This document shows positions 1 through 9,523 of a stretch of DNA of 64,000 nt, piece after piece. This DNA is from an uncultured Phocaeicola sp. (GTDB taxonomy: Bacteria; Bacteroidota; Bacteroidia; Bacteroidales; Bacteroidaceae). The notes under the pieces are model-generated. The model did no database searches and was not told where the DNA came from. It was given only the letters and a program-made list of their open reading frames with translations. The position numbers were made by a program, and so were the translations under genes. How positions within the stretch are numbered: position 1 is the stretch's first letter; each line of letters opens with the position of its first letter. Where the stretch lies: contig CALUKX010000004.1 of assembly GCA_944321335.1 (NCBI GenBank), positions 32,278-96,277 on the forward strand, given 5' to 3'.

Positions 1-2008
1 AGATACGGATTATACCGTTGAAGATATAGAAAATCTTTTCGGTCCCAAAATTGCGCAAATTGTTGACGGACTGACGAAGATTTCAGGCGGTATCTTCGGT
101 GACCGTGCTTCTGCTCAAGCCGAAAACTTCAAGAAGCTGTTGCTCACCATGAATGATGATATCCGCGTCATCCTCATCAAGATTGCCGACCGTCTCCATA
201 ATATGAGAACCTTAGGTTCCATGCTTCCGAGCAAACAATATAAGATTGCAGGAGAAACTCTTTACATCTATGCACCTTTGGCCAACCGCCTCGGACTGAA
301 TCGGATAAAGACCGAACTCGAAGACCTGAGTTTCAAGTACGAACATCCCGAAACTTATGCGGAAATCGAAAAGAAACTGGAATCGACCAAGGCAGAGCGT
401 GACAATGTATTCAAGGAGTTTACCGCTCCGATAAAGGAACAACTCGACAAAATGGGTGTCCCCTACCGTATTCTGGCCCGTATCAAGTCGCCTTACTCTA
501 TCTGGAACAAGATGCAGGCCAAACATATTACATTCGAAGAAATCTATGACATTCTGGCTGTACGTATCATCTTTACCCCCCGTAATGAGGAAGAAGAGCT
601 GAACGACTGTTTCGATATCTATGTAGCTATATCAAAAATCTATAAACCTCATCCCGACCGTCTGCGCGACTGGGTAAGCCACCCGAAAGCCAATGGATAC
701 CAAGCTCTACATGTAACCCTGATGAGCAACAAAGGACAATGGATTGAAGTCCAGATCCGAAGCGAACGTATGAACGATGTCGCCGAACAAGGTTTTGCCG
801 CACATTGGAAATACAAGGAAGGCGGTGGCAGTGAGGATGAAGGCGAGCTGACCAAATGGCTCAAGACCATCAAGGAAATTCTGGACGATCCCCAACCGGA
901 TGCATTGGATTTCCTGGATACCATCAAACTGAATCTTTTTGCATCAGAGATATTTGTCTTTACTCCGAAGGGAGAAATCAAGACCATGCCACAGAACTGT
1001 ACGGCATTGGATTTCGCATTCTCTATCCACACGTTCTTAGGTAGTCATTGTATCGGTGCAAAAGTAAACCACAAACTGGTTCCGCTAAGCTATAAGCTAC
1101 AGAGTGGCGACCAGGTGGAAATACTTACTTCCAAATCACAGAAAGTACAACCTTCGTGGATAAACTTTGCCACAACAGCTAAAGCGAAAGCCAAGATTCA
1201 AGCTATCCTTAAACGTGAAAAGAGGGAACAGCAGCAAAAAGGAGAAGATATGATTGCCGATTTCTTTCAACGGAATGAGATGGAATCGAGCGATGAAAAT
1301 ATCAAGAAGCTCTGCAATCTACATAATGTAAAGACATACGAAGAACTTGCATTGGGTGTAGGTCAAGGGGTATTCACACTGACTGACAACGATAAGAATG
1401 AAATAAAGGAAAAGCCGACACAGGCCAACTGGAAAAAATACATCAGCTTTGCATTTGGAGGAGGCAACAAACAAAAGCAAACTTCTAAGAAAAAAGAGGA
1501 TGAAACTCAGCAACAGACATTAAATATTGATAAGAAGAAAATTATCAAGCTGACTCCGGATGCAATCCAAAAGAACTATATACTGGCAGATTGTTGCAAA
1601 CCGATTCCAGGTGATGATGTATTGGGATATATTGACGACAATAACCGAATCGTTATCCATAAACGCCAATGCCCGATTGCCTCCCAATTGAAAACCAGTT
1701 TCGGCAACCGCCTATTGGCTGTACAGTGGGAAACAGGAAAGGCCTTGATTTTCCCTGTCAATGTTTACGTCAAAGGAATCGATGGTATCGGTGTGTTGAA
1801 TCATGTTACACAGATCATATCCGAACAACTGAATGTAAATATCCACAAGCTGAACATTGAGTCGAATGATGGAATATTTGAAGGACGCATCCAACTTTAT
1901 GTACATGATGTAGATGACGTAAATACCATCTGCACCAACCTGAAAAAAATAGAAAACATAAAGAAGGTAACACGTATCGAAAATTATGACGATGTAATTT
2001 CCGATTAA
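1..2008 (+). CDS. Bifunctional (p)ppGpp synthetase/hydrolase (Rel/SpoT), 5' partial
   Basis: The frame is open from base 2, so the true start lies before the window; the first in-window ATG (140) falls inside the HD hydrolase domain and is not the start. Visible in order are the end of the HD domain (DTDYTVEDI, IADRLHNMRTL), the synthetase domain (SPYSIWNKMQ, GYQALHVT, EVQIRSERM), a TGS domain (IFVFTPKGEIKTMP), a Cys-containing linker (DCCKPIPGDD) and a C-terminal ACT domain (VNVYVKGIDGIGVLNHV). The synthetase loop reads RLRD at 659-670, close to the RxKD form of bifunctional Rel/SpoT rather than the EFDD of RelA, so both making and breaking of (p)ppGpp is expected. It would control the stringent response in the cytosol. 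It ends at a strong shared terminator with the convergent MerR gene. Confidence 0.95.
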   Translation, partial: DTDYTVEDIENLFGPKIAQIVDGLTKISGGIFGDRASAQAENFKKLLLTMNDDIRVILIKIADRLHNMRTLGSMLPSKQYKIAGETLYIYAPLANRLGLNRIKTELEDLSFKYEHPETYAEIEKKLESTKAERDNVFKEFTAPIKEQLDKMGVPYRILARIKSPYSIWNKMQAKHITFEEIYDILAVRIIFTPRNEEEELNDCFDIYVAISKIYKPHPDRLRDWVSHPKANGYQALHVTLMSNKGQWIEVQIRSERMNDVAEQGFAAHWKYKEGGGSEDEGELTKWLKTIKEILDDPQPDALDFLDTIKLNLFASEIFVFTPKGEIKTMPQNCTALDFAFSIHTFLGSHCIGAKVNHKLVPLSYKLQSGDQVEILTSKSQKVQPSWINFATTAKAKAKIQAILKREKREQQQKGEDMIADFFQRNEMESSDENIKKLCNLHNVKTYEELALGVGQGVFTLTDNDKNEIKEKPTQANWKKYISFAFGGGNKQKQTSKKKEDETQQQTLNIDKKKIIKLTPDAIQKNYILADCCKPIPGDDVLGYIDDNNRIVIHKRQCPIASQLKTSFGNRLLAVQWETGKALIFPVNVYVKGIDGIGVLNHVTQIISEQLNVNIHKLNIESNDGIFEGRIQLYVHDVDDVNTICTNLKKIENIKKVTRIENYDDVISD

Positions 2009-2014
2009 TCCTGA

Positions 2015-2072
2015 CAGAAATAAAACGAGCGGAATGAAGTTCAAACACTCCATTCCGCTCGTTTTATTTCTG
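2015..2072. terminator. Bidirectional terminator between rel and merR
   Basis: A perfect 22-bp inverted repeat (2015-2036 with 2051-2072) with a 14-nt loop. A/T-rich outer arms give a U-run on either strand. It lies between two convergent genes, so it can serve both. Confidence 0.9.
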
Positions 2073-2085
2073 AATATATTAAAGA

Positions 2086-2433
2086 CTAGACTATATAGTC
2101 CAATTCTTTACGCATAGCCTGAAGTTCTTCTTTGATACTTTTTAAACGTTCTATGATTTCGGCCGTATTGCGGACATTTTCCTTGTTTTGTTTCAGACGT
2201 TGCTTCGCACCTGCCAAAGTCATACCTTTTTCCTTTACCAAATGGTAAACCAGACGGATATTTTCAATATCCTCCTTCCGATATTGACGGATATTACCAC
2301 CAGCTTTCTTCGGAGTGATGATTGGAAATTCTTTCTCCCAATAACGCAACAAGGATTCGTTGACACCGAACATTTCGGCCACCTCCTTAATTGAATAGTA
2401 GAGCTTCAGCTCCTTCTCCGCTTTGTATGCCAT
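2086..2433 (-). CDS. MerR-family transcriptional regulator
   Basis: A 115-aa protein with an N-terminal MerR winged helix-turn-helix: YYSIKEVAEMFGVNESLLRYWEKEF (residues about 12-36, given here as the recognition region) followed by the wing segment IRQYRKEDI. The C-terminal part, about residues 75-112, is a charged helix likely to form the dimer coiled coil. There is no effector-binding domain and no metal-binding Cys pattern, so the signal is unknown. It starts 12 nt after the stop of the M23 peptidase gene, so the two are probably one operon. Short MerR proteins of this type are common in Bacteroidales; the target genes cannot be read from the sequence. Confidence 0.85.
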   Translation of the reverse strand: MAYKAEKELKLYYSIKEVAEMFGVNESLLRYWEKEFPIITPKKAGGNIRQYRKEDIENIRLVYHLVKEKGMTLAGAKQRLKQNKENVRNTAEIIERLKSIKEELQAMRKELDYIV

Positions 2434-2445
2434 ATCTTCTATAGT

Positions 2446-3414
2446 TTAATCGAATACTTTTCCATGATTAGCAGCAATCTGCACCATCTTATCGTAATCA
2501 TCCGCACTCAAGTCCATAAAATAATAGTTTACAGGATTCATAATCTGACCTTTCAGATGTACCTCATAATGCAAATGCGGTCCGGTACTTTTTCCGGTAC
2601 TTCCCACCTTACCTATCACTTCTCCACGGACAACCTTCTGACCGGCCCGTACATCAATCTTACTCAGATGGGCATATTTGGTAACATAACCGAAACCATG
2701 GTCGATATTGATGCAATTGCCATATAACCCTTCCCAACCGGCACGAATAACCGTACCGTTTCCGGTTGCATAAACCGGTGTTCCGACATTTGCCGAAAAA
2801 TCCATCCCGGCATGAAACTTCACCGTCTTATAGATTGGGTCGATACGTGTACCGTAACCGGAGGCAGTCTGTTTCAGATTCTTGTTGGATACAGGTTGGA
2901 TAGCCGGAATACATTCCAACATTTCATCATGCCGTTTGCAAAGATCTACCACCTCATCGAAAGATTTCGACTGGATATAAAGCTGTCGGGCTAGCACGTC
3001 CATCTTCTGCGTCGTATTAACCACCAGCTTCGAGTTGGCCAGATCCATCAGATCCTCATAACGGTTTGTCTTGTTATAGCTGGCATCGCGTAAAGCGTCT
3101 GCCACCGGATCGGCTTGTAAAATGACACGATAGAGGTTATCGTCGCGTTGACGGATCTGTTGCATCACATTCAAAGCTTCATCCAACCGGCTCGACAAAA
3201 TATCGTATTGAGCTACCATCCGGGAGTTTTCCAAACGCAGGTCGCGTTCGGAAGGAGAGCCGAAAATGACCAGAAGCAGAATAAAGAAGCCTGCCCCCAA
3301 CCCCATTCCGACAAACAAACGTCGCAGATAACTGATAACCCGTTGCCGTACAGTAGGATAAATCCGGTCATAAGTACGAGTCTTCGGATTATATATATAA
3401 TAGACTTTACGCAT
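2446..3414 (-). CDS. M23-family metallopeptidase, membrane-anchored
   Basis: 322 aa. One transmembrane segment (GMGLGAGFFILLLVIFG, about residues 36-52) follows a basic cytoplasmic N-terminus. A helical region, probably coiled coil, covers about residues 58-100. The C-terminal half is an M23 (lysostaphin-type) peptidase domain with the zinc ligands HAGMD and HLHYEV, and the active-site region YAHLSKI. Both zinc motifs are intact, so it should cut peptide cross-links in peptidoglycan in the periplasm rather than be a dead activator. It is the first gene of a two-gene unit with the MerR regulator and is divergent from alaS. Confidence 0.9.
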   Translation of the reverse strand: MRKVYYIYNPKTRTYDRIYPTVRQRVISYLRRLFVGMGLGAGFFILLLVIFGSPSERDLRLENSRMVAQYDILSSRLDEALNVMQQIRQRDDNLYRVILQADPVADALRDASYNKTNRYEDLMDLANSKLVVNTTQKMDVLARQLYIQSKSFDEVVDLCKRHDEMLECIPAIQPVSNKNLKQTASGYGTRIDPIYKTVKFHAGMDFSANVGTPVYATGNGTVIRAGWEGLYGNCINIDHGFGYVTKYAHLSKIDVRAGQKVVRGEVIGKVGSTGKSTGPHLHYEVHLKGQIMNPVNYYFMDLSADDYDKMVQIAANHGKVFD

Positions 3415-3497
3415 TCAATTTGTGTTTTTGAAGAATTTTAAGGAACAAAACATCAAGATTTTGCGCCAAACATACAGACAAAAATAATAAAACCGAT

Positions 3498-3505
3498 TAT
3501 CTTTG
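3498..3505 (+). promoter_or_regulatory. Candidate -7 element for alaS
   Basis: TATCTTTG matches the Bacteroides -7 consensus TAnnTTTG and sits 42 nt before the alaS ATG. No TTTG -33 box is found at the expected 19-21 nt spacing. Confidence 0.55.
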
Positions 3506-3547
3506 CAAATCAATTTTGAGAATATTAACTACAAGACAATATAACAT

Positions 3548-6166
3548 ATGTTGACAGCAAATGAAATCCGTGACTCATTCGTAAAGTTTTTTGAGTCAAA
3601 AGGACATCAGATTGTGCCTTCTGCACCGATGGTCATCAAGGACGACCCGACACTGATGTTCACCAATGCAGGTATGAACCAGTTCAAGGATATCATTCTG
3701 GGTAACCATCCTGCCAAATACAAACGCGTAACCGACTCCCAGAAATGTCTGCGTGTAAGTGGTAAGCACAACGACTTGGAGGAAGTTGGACACGATACTT
3801 ACCACCATACCATGTTCGAAATGCTGGGTAACTGGTCGTTCGGCGACTACTTCAAGAAAGAAGCTATCAGCTGGGCGTGGGAATTTCTGGTTGACGTACT
3901 GAAAATCGACCCGAAAAACCTCTATGCTACCGTATTCGAAGGTAGTCCTGAAGAAGGTCTGGAACGCGACAACGAAGCTGCTTCCTACTGGGAACAGTTC
4001 ATGCCGAAAGACCATATCATCAACGGAAACAAGCACGACAACTTCTGGGAAATGGGGGATACAGGACCATGCGGACCTTGCTCTGAAATCCACATCGACC
4101 TCCGTCCGGAAGAAGAACGTGCCAAAATCCCCGGACGCGACCTCGTAAACCACGACCATCCGCAGGTGATCGAAATCTGGAACCTCGTGTTCATGCAATA
4201 CAACCGCAAGGCTGACGGTAGTCTGGAGTCACTTCCGGCAAAAGTAATTGATACCGGTATGGGATTCGAACGTCTGTGTATGGCTATGCAGGGCAAGCGT
4301 TCAAACTACGATACCGACGTATTCCAGCCAATCATCAAGGTTATCGGTGATCTGGCAGGCACTACATACGGAAAGGATGAAAAGACTGATGTAGCCATGC
4401 GTGTAATCGCTGACCACATCCGTACCATCGCCTTCTCCATTACAGACGGTCAGTTGCCATCCAACGCAAAGGCAGGTTATGTAATCCGTCGTATCTTGCG
4501 CCGTGCCGTACGTTACGCATACACATTCCTCGGCCAGAAACAGGCATTCATGTACAAGCTGATTCCTGTACTGATCGAAAACATGGGCGGTGCTTATCCT
4601 GAACTGAGAGCACAGCAGTCTTTGATTGAAAAAGTAATCAAGGAAGAAGAAGAAGCATTCTTGCGTACACTGGAAACAGGTATCCGTCTGCTGGACAAAG
4701 TGATGGCCGATACAAAAGCTGCCGGCAAGACTGAAATCAGCGGCGTAGATGCATTTACCTTGTATGACACCTTCGGATTCCCGTTCGACTTGACCGAGCT
4801 GATTCTTCGTGAAAACGGCCTGACTGCCGACGTAGCAGGTTTCGAAGCTGAAATGCAGAAACAGAAACAGCGCGCACGTAACGCTGCTGCCGTCGAAACA
4901 GGCGACTGGATTACTTTGAAGGAAGGTGAAACCCAATTCGTAGGTTATGACTATACAGAATATGAAACAAGCATCCTCCGCTACCGTGAAGTAAAACAGA
5001 AGAACCAGACTCTGTACCAGATTGTACTGAGCGAAACTCCGTTCTATGCGGAAAGCGGTGGTCAGGTAGGTGATACCGGTGTATTGGTAAGCGAATTCGA
5101 AACCATCGACATCATCGATACCAAGAAAGAAAACAACTTGCCTATCCATATCGCCAAGAAATTGCCGGAACACCTCGATGCGCCGATGATGGCTTGTGTA
5201 GATACCGACAAACGTGCAGCTTGTGCCGCTAACCACTCTTGCACTCACCTCCTTGATGAAGCATTACGTCAGGTATTGGGTACTCACGTAGAACAGAAGG
5301 GGTCGTTGGTAACTCCGGATTCATTGCGTTTCGACTTCTCTCACTTCCAGAAAGTAACTCCGGAACAGTTGCGTGAAGTAGAACACTTGGTAAATGCGAA
5401 GATCCGCGAGAATGTTCCATTGCAGGAATACCGCAATCTGCCTATCGAAAAGGCAAAAGAACTGGGAGCAATTGCATTGTTCGGTGAAAAATACGGTGAC
5501 GAAGTACGTGTCGTACAGTTCGGTTCATCCATCGAATTCTGTGGTGGTACTCACGTATCTGCAACCGGAAAGATCGGTATGGTAAAAATCCTGTCTGAAA
5601 GCTCTGTAGCAGCCGGCATACGCCGTATTGAAGCGATTACAGGTGCCAAGGTGGAAGAAATGATGGACAGCATCCAGGACACTATGAACGAACTGAGAAG
5701 CCTGTTCAACAACGCCCCGGACCTGAAGGTCGCAATTGCCAAATACATCGACGAAAACGCAGGCTTGAAGAAACAGGTAGAAGAATACATGAAGGAAAAA
5801 GAAGCTTCTGTAAAGGAAAAACTGATCAACAATGCCAAGGAAATACACGGTGTGAAAGTAATCAAAGCTGTATTGCCGATGCCGGCAGATGCAGTGAAGA
5901 ACATCGCCTTCCAGCTAAAAGGTCAGTTCCCTGAGAATCTGTTTGTCGTTATCGGTAGTGTATTCGAAAACAAACCGTTGCTGACTGTCATGATGAGCGA
6001 CGATCAGGTTAAATCCGGTCTGAATGCAGGACAGTTGGTTCGTGAAGCTGCCAAACTGATTCAGGGCGGCGGTGGCGGTCAGCCTCACTTTGCAACTGCA
6101 GGTGGTAAAAATCCGGAAGGATTGCTTTCCGCAGTCGATAAAGTTGTTGAACTGGCAGGTTTCTGA
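3548..6166 (+). CDS. alaS: Alanyl-tRNA synthetase
   Basis: 872 aa, full length for bacterial AlaRS. It charges tRNA-Ala in the cytosol. The class II catalytic core begins at the N-terminus ([24 protein letters not shown]). The editing domain carries the zinc/catalytic pair HSCTH near residue 563 and CGGTH near residue 666, which removes mischarged Ser or Gly. The C-terminal DHHA1 domain ends with a glycine-rich [14 protein letters not shown] near residue 840. The ATG at 3548 starts the conserved N-terminal motif directly. It is transcribed alone, away from the M23 gene, and ends at a clear terminator. Confidence 0.98.
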   Translation: MLTANEIRDSFVKFFESKGHQIVPSAPMVIKDDPTLMFTNAGMNQFKDIILGNHPAKYKRVTDSQKCLRVSGKHNDLEEVGHDTYHHTMFEMLGNWSFGDYFKKEAISWAWEFLVDVLKIDPKNLYATVFEGSPEEGLERDNEAASYWEQFMPKDHIINGNKHDNFWEMGDTGPCGPCSEIHIDLRPEEERAKIPGRDLVNHDHPQVIEIWNLVFMQYNRKADGSLESLPAKVIDTGMGFERLCMAMQGKRSNYDTDVFQPIIKVIGDLAGTTYGKDEKTDVAMRVIADHIRTIAFSITDGQLPSNAKAGYVIRRILRRAVRYAYTFLGQKQAFMYKLIPVLIENMGGAYPELRAQQSLIEKVIKEEEEAFLRTLETGIRLLDKVMADTKAAGKTEISGVDAFTLYDTFGFPFDLTELILRENGLTADVAGFEAEMQKQKQRARNAAAVETGDWITLKEGETQFVGYDYTEYETSILRYREVKQKNQTLYQIVLSETPFYAESGGQVGDTGVLVSEFETIDIIDTKKENNLPIHIAKKLPEHLDAPMMACVDTDKRAACAANHSCTHLLDEALRQVLGTHVEQKGSLVTPDSLRFDFSHFQKVTPEQLREVEHLVNAKIRENVPLQEYRNLPIEKAKELGAIALFGEKYGDEVRVVQFGSSIEFCGGTHVSATGKIGMVKILSESSVAAGIRRIEAITGAKVEEMMDSIQDTMNELRSLFNNAPDLKVAIAKYIDENAGLKKQVEEYMKEKEASVKEKLINNAKEIHGVKVIKAVLPMPADAVKNIAFQLKGQFPENLFVVIGSVFENKPLLTVMMSDDQVKSGLNAGQLVREAAKLIQGGGGGQPHFATAGGKNPEGLLSAVDKVVELAGF

Positions 6167-6191
6167 TAAGAAAAACCATTCATAAAATATT

Positions 6192-6228
6192 CGGGCAGCA
6201 CATCAGCAAGATGTTCTGCCCGTTTTTT
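6192..6228 (+). terminator. Rho-independent terminator of alaS
   Basis: A 13-bp stem (6192-6204 with 6210-6222, one mismatch), a 5-nt loop, then TTTTTT. Confidence 0.9.
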
Positions 6229-6273
6229 ATCTGCTTAACGGATATAAATAGTCGAGTCTATCGTTTTTTTACT

Positions 6274-6281
6274 TACCTTTG
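6274..6281 (+). promoter_or_regulatory. Candidate -7 element for the DPP-IV-like gene
   Basis: TACCTTTG matches TAnnTTTG, 52 nt before the ATG and after the alaS terminator. No -33 match is seen. Confidence 0.5.
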
Positions 6282-6333
6282 CGATAATCAGTAAGATAAT
6301 ATCTATTGAACTTATTAACAGAAACAATAAACC

Positions 6334-8535
6334 ATGAGAAAACTGTACATTTTATGTTGCCTTTTGAGCTTTTTCTTAGGCATGCAGGCACAGCAGAAAG
6401 TTACTTTGGAAGACGTAGCCAAAGGGACTTACCGTGCTGAAAACATCTATGGAATCAAACCGATGCTGGACGGTGAGTCTTACACGCAGATGAGCGCCGA
6501 CCAGAAACGCATCGTCAAATATTCGTTCAAGACCGGAAAGGAAGTGGCTACCATTTTCGATGTTACAACCGCCCGCAATTGCGATCTCAAGAAATTCGAC
6601 GGCTATATCATGTCGCCCGATGAGAGTCTGATCCTGATCCAAACAGAAACTAAGCCGATCTACCGTCGCTCGTTTACAGCCGAATACTATATTTTCAACG
6701 TAAAGAATAATAAGCTTGAACCGCTATCCAATAACGGTCCTCAGCAAGCTCCCCTGTTCTCTCCCGACAGTCATCAGATTGCTTTCGTGAGAGACAACAA
6801 TATCTACCTGGTAAAACTGCTTTTCGATAACAGCGAATCACAGGTTACCAAAGACGGCGAATTCAATAAGGTTATCAACGGTATTCCCGACTGGGTTTAT
6901 GAAGAAGAATTCGGTTTCAACCGTGCCTTCGACTTCAGTGCCGACAGCAAGATGATTGCCTTCATCCGTTTCGATGAAAGTGAAGTGCCGATGTTCAGCT
7001 TTCCGTGGTACAAGGGTATGAGTCCGGAGAAGACAGAATATGCCACTTACCCGGGAGCATACGAATACAAATACCCGAAAGCCGGAGCTTTGAATTCCAA
7101 AGTTACCGTACATACTTTTGATATCAAGTCGCATATTACCCGTAAGATGGATCTTCCTTTGGATGCCGACGGTTACATTCCACGTATCCAGTTTACAGCC
7201 AATCCAGACCAGTTAGCCATCATGACATTGAACCGCCATCAGGACCGTTTCGATATTTACTTGGCCAATTCACGAAGCGGCATCTGCAAGGTAGCTATCC
7301 GCGACAATGCCCCTCAGTATATCAAGGAACAGGCTTATTCAGAAATCAAGTTCTATCCGGAGAATATTATTCTTCAGAGTGAGCGTGACGGATACAATCA
7401 TCTGTATCTTTACACTATCGGCGGCAATCTGGTCAAACAGATTACCAAAGGGCAGTTCGAAGTTACCGATTTCTTAGGATGGGATCAGGCAAACAACGTC
7501 TTCTACTATGCCAGCAATGAAGAAAGTCCGTTGCGTACAGCCATCTACAAGATTGACGCCAAGGGTAAAAAGACAAAGCTATCAACCCGTGAAGGTACAA
7601 ATACCGCAATTTTCAGCTACGACATGAGTTACTATATCAACAAGTACTCCAACCTTCAGACTCCGACACTGATTACCATCAACGACAACAAGGGTAAGGA
7701 AGTGGCAACATTGGTTGACAATGCGAAACTGAAATCACAGGTAGCCAATCTGAATATGCCTACAAAGGAATTCTTCACATTCCGTACTTCGGAAGGGGTG
7801 GAACTCAACGGATGGATGATGAAGCCGGCCAACTTCAATCCAAACAAGAAATATCCGGTTATCATGCATCAATATAGCGGACCGGGGTCACAGGAAGTAC
7901 TCGACAGCTGGAATGTAGGCAGTTTCCGGGACGGAGGTATGTTTGAAGCTTATATGTGTGATAAAGGATATATCATGGTCTGTGTAGACGGTCGCGGTAC
8001 AGGCGGTCGTGGTTCCGATTTCGAAAAGTGCACTTATCTGTCGATTGGTGTAAAGGAATCGCGCGACCAGGTAGAAACAGCCAAATATCTGGGCACATTG
8101 CCTTATGTCGACGGAAACCGCATCGGCATCTGGGGATGGAGCTACGGAGGCTATAATACCTTGATGTCTATGAGTGAAGGAACACCGGTATTCAAGGCAG
8201 GTGTAGCAATCGCCCCTCCTACCGACTGGCGCTTCTATGATTCAGTCTATACCGAACGTTTCATGCGTACTCCGAAAGAAAACGGCGACGGTTACAATGC
8301 TAGTTCAGCTATCTTTCGTGCGCCGAAGCTTCACGGCAACCTGTTGCTGATTCATGGTATGGCCGATGATAACGTACACTTCCAGAATACAGCTGAATAC
8401 AGCGAAGCATTGGTACAGGCAGGTATCCAGTTTGATATGCAGATCTATACCAACCGTAACCACGGAATTTCCGGAGGTAATACACGCAATCACCTGATGA
8501 ACCGTGTAGCCAATTTCTTCATGAATAACTTATAA
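6334..8535 (+). CDS. S9-family prolyl peptidase, dipeptidyl-peptidase IV type
   Basis: 733 aa with an N-terminal signal peptide (hydrophobic residues about 4-19, then AQQ), so it is exported to the periplasm. The first about 480 residues are a DPP-IV-type beta-propeller. The C-terminal alpha/beta-hydrolase carries the S9 triad in the order Ser (GWSYGG, near 605), Asp (ADDNVH, near 678) and His (NRNHGI, near 710). The propeller's EEEFG motif (WVYEEEFGF, near residue 193) supplies the glutamates that bind the substrate N-terminus in DPP-IV, which supports removal of X-Pro or X-Ala dipeptides. It is flanked by terminators and probably monocistronic. Confidence 0.92.
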   Translation: MRKLYILCCLLSFFLGMQAQQKVTLEDVAKGTYRAENIYGIKPMLDGESYTQMSADQKRIVKYSFKTGKEVATIFDVTTARNCDLKKFDGYIMSPDESLILIQTETKPIYRRSFTAEYYIFNVKNNKLEPLSNNGPQQAPLFSPDSHQIAFVRDNNIYLVKLLFDNSESQVTKDGEFNKVINGIPDWVYEEEFGFNRAFDFSADSKMIAFIRFDESEVPMFSFPWYKGMSPEKTEYATYPGAYEYKYPKAGALNSKVTVHTFDIKSHITRKMDLPLDADGYIPRIQFTANPDQLAIMTLNRHQDRFDIYLANSRSGICKVAIRDNAPQYIKEQAYSEIKFYPENIILQSERDGYNHLYLYTIGGNLVKQITKGQFEVTDFLGWDQANNVFYYASNEESPLRTAIYKIDAKGKKTKLSTREGTNTAIFSYDMSYYINKYSNLQTPTLITINDNKGKEVATLVDNAKLKSQVANLNMPTKEFFTFRTSEGVELNGWMMKPANFNPNKKYPVIMHQYSGPGSQEVLDSWNVGSFRDGGMFEAYMCDKGYIMVCVDGRGTGGRGSDFEKCTYLSIGVKESRDQVETAKYLGTLPYVDGNRIGIWGWSYGGYNTLMSMSEGTPVFKAGVAIAPPTDWRFYDSVYTERFMRTPKENGDGYNASSAIFRAPKLHGNLLLIHGMADDNVHFQNTAEYSEALVQAGIQFDMQIYTNRNHGISGGNTRNHLMNRVANFFMNNL

Positions 8536-8549
8536 TTTCATATTTGTTT

Positions 8550-8615
8550 AAAAGCTGTTTCAAGGTCTTTTAAATGCTTTTTAAAAAGGTATTCCCGACA
8601 CTTGAAACAGCTTTT
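8550..8615. terminator. Long inverted repeat just upstream of lipA
   Basis: A perfect 15-bp inverted repeat (8550-8564 with 8601-8615) whose right arm ends TTTT, with a 36-nt A/T-rich loop. It follows the peptidase stop by 14 nt and probably terminates that gene. The right arm ends only 16 nt before the lipA ATG, so the hairpin would also sit on the lipA ribosome-binding region if transcribed through. Confidence 0.6.
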
Positions 8616-8631
8616 CATTTACCTATCCACT

Positions 8632-9483
8632 ATGGAACACATCAAGAAACCCGATTGGTTGAAAATATCCATCGGAACCAACCAACGTTATACCGATACC
8701 AAACGGATTGTCGATACACATATGCTTCATACCATCTGCAGCAGCGGACGCTGTCCGAATCTAGGCGAATGTTGGGGCAAGGGGACCGCTACCTTTATGA
8801 TAGGCGGTGCAATCTGTACCCGTTCATGCAAATTCTGCAATACCCAGAGCGGACGGCCTCTTCCACTTGATCCTGAAGAACCGGAACATATAGCCGAATC
8901 AATCGCACTGATGAAACTCAGTCACGCTGTCATTACTTCGGTCGATCGAGATGATCTGGCTGATCTGGGCTCAGCACATTGGGTAAAGACCATCCAGGCT
9001 GTAAAAAGAAAAAATCCGGATACAACTTTAGAAACTCTCATCCCCGACTTCCAGGGACGTAAGGAACTTATCCAACCGATTATTGACGCCGCTCCTGACA
9101 TAATATCACACAATATGGAAACGGTGGAACGGATTACACCGGAAGTGCGCAGTGTAGCTACATACCGACAAAGTCTGCAGGTTATCCGCCAAATAGCAGA
9201 AGGAGGGATCACTGCCAAATCGGGCATTATGGTGGGCTTGGGAGAAACCGGACAGGAAGTGGAACAATGCATGGACGACCTGCTTGAAAACGGTTGCCGG
9301 ATTCTGACTATCGGACAATACCTGCAACCAAGTCACAAACATTATCCGGTAAAGGCTTACATCACTCCCGAACAATTCGAACGTTACAAGGAAATCGGAG
9401 AAAGAAAAGGGTTTGCAACAGTTGAAAGCGGTCCGCTGGTACGTTCATCCTATCATGCGGAAAAACATATCAAGTTCCGCTGA
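8632..9483 (+). CDS. lipA: Lipoyl synthase
   Basis: 283 aa from the ATG at 8632; the longer frame would need a TTG at 8602 that lies inside an inverted repeat, so the ATG is preferred. It is a radical-SAM enzyme that inserts two sulfurs into protein-bound octanoate to make lipoate for 2-oxoacid dehydrogenases and the glycine cleavage system. Both iron-sulfur clusters are visible: the auxiliary set C36, C41, C47 (CSSGRCPNLGEC) and the radical-SAM set C62, C66, C69 (CTRSCKFC). The C-terminal RSSYHAEKH motif carries the conserved serine of the family. No lipB is adjacent. Confidence 0.96.
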   Translation: MEHIKKPDWLKISIGTNQRYTDTKRIVDTHMLHTICSSGRCPNLGECWGKGTATFMIGGAICTRSCKFCNTQSGRPLPLDPEEPEHIAESIALMKLSHAVITSVDRDDLADLGSAHWVKTIQAVKRKNPDTTLETLIPDFQGRKELIQPIIDAAPDIISHNMETVERITPEVRSVATYRQSLQVIRQIAEGGITAKSGIMVGLGETGQEVEQCMDDLLENGCRILTIGQYLQPSHKHYPVKAYITPEQFERYKEIGERKGFATVESGPLVRSSYHAEKHIKFR

Positions 9484-9523
9484 ACATTCTGGCATTTATG
9501 ACGTTTTATATAAATAAACGTCT

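Noticed and set aside
3460-3463. TTTG as -33 box for alaS
   Set aside because: The spacing to the -7 box is 34 nt, well outside 19-21 nt.
4301-5248. 315-codon minus-strand frame inside alaS
   Set aside because: It lies wholly within a certain alaS frame, is rich in Phe, Cys and Val in a way typical of antisense shadows, and shows no family motif.
8602-8631. N-terminal extension of lipA
   Set aside because: It would need a TTG start inside an inverted repeat; the ATG at 8632 begins the conserved sequence.
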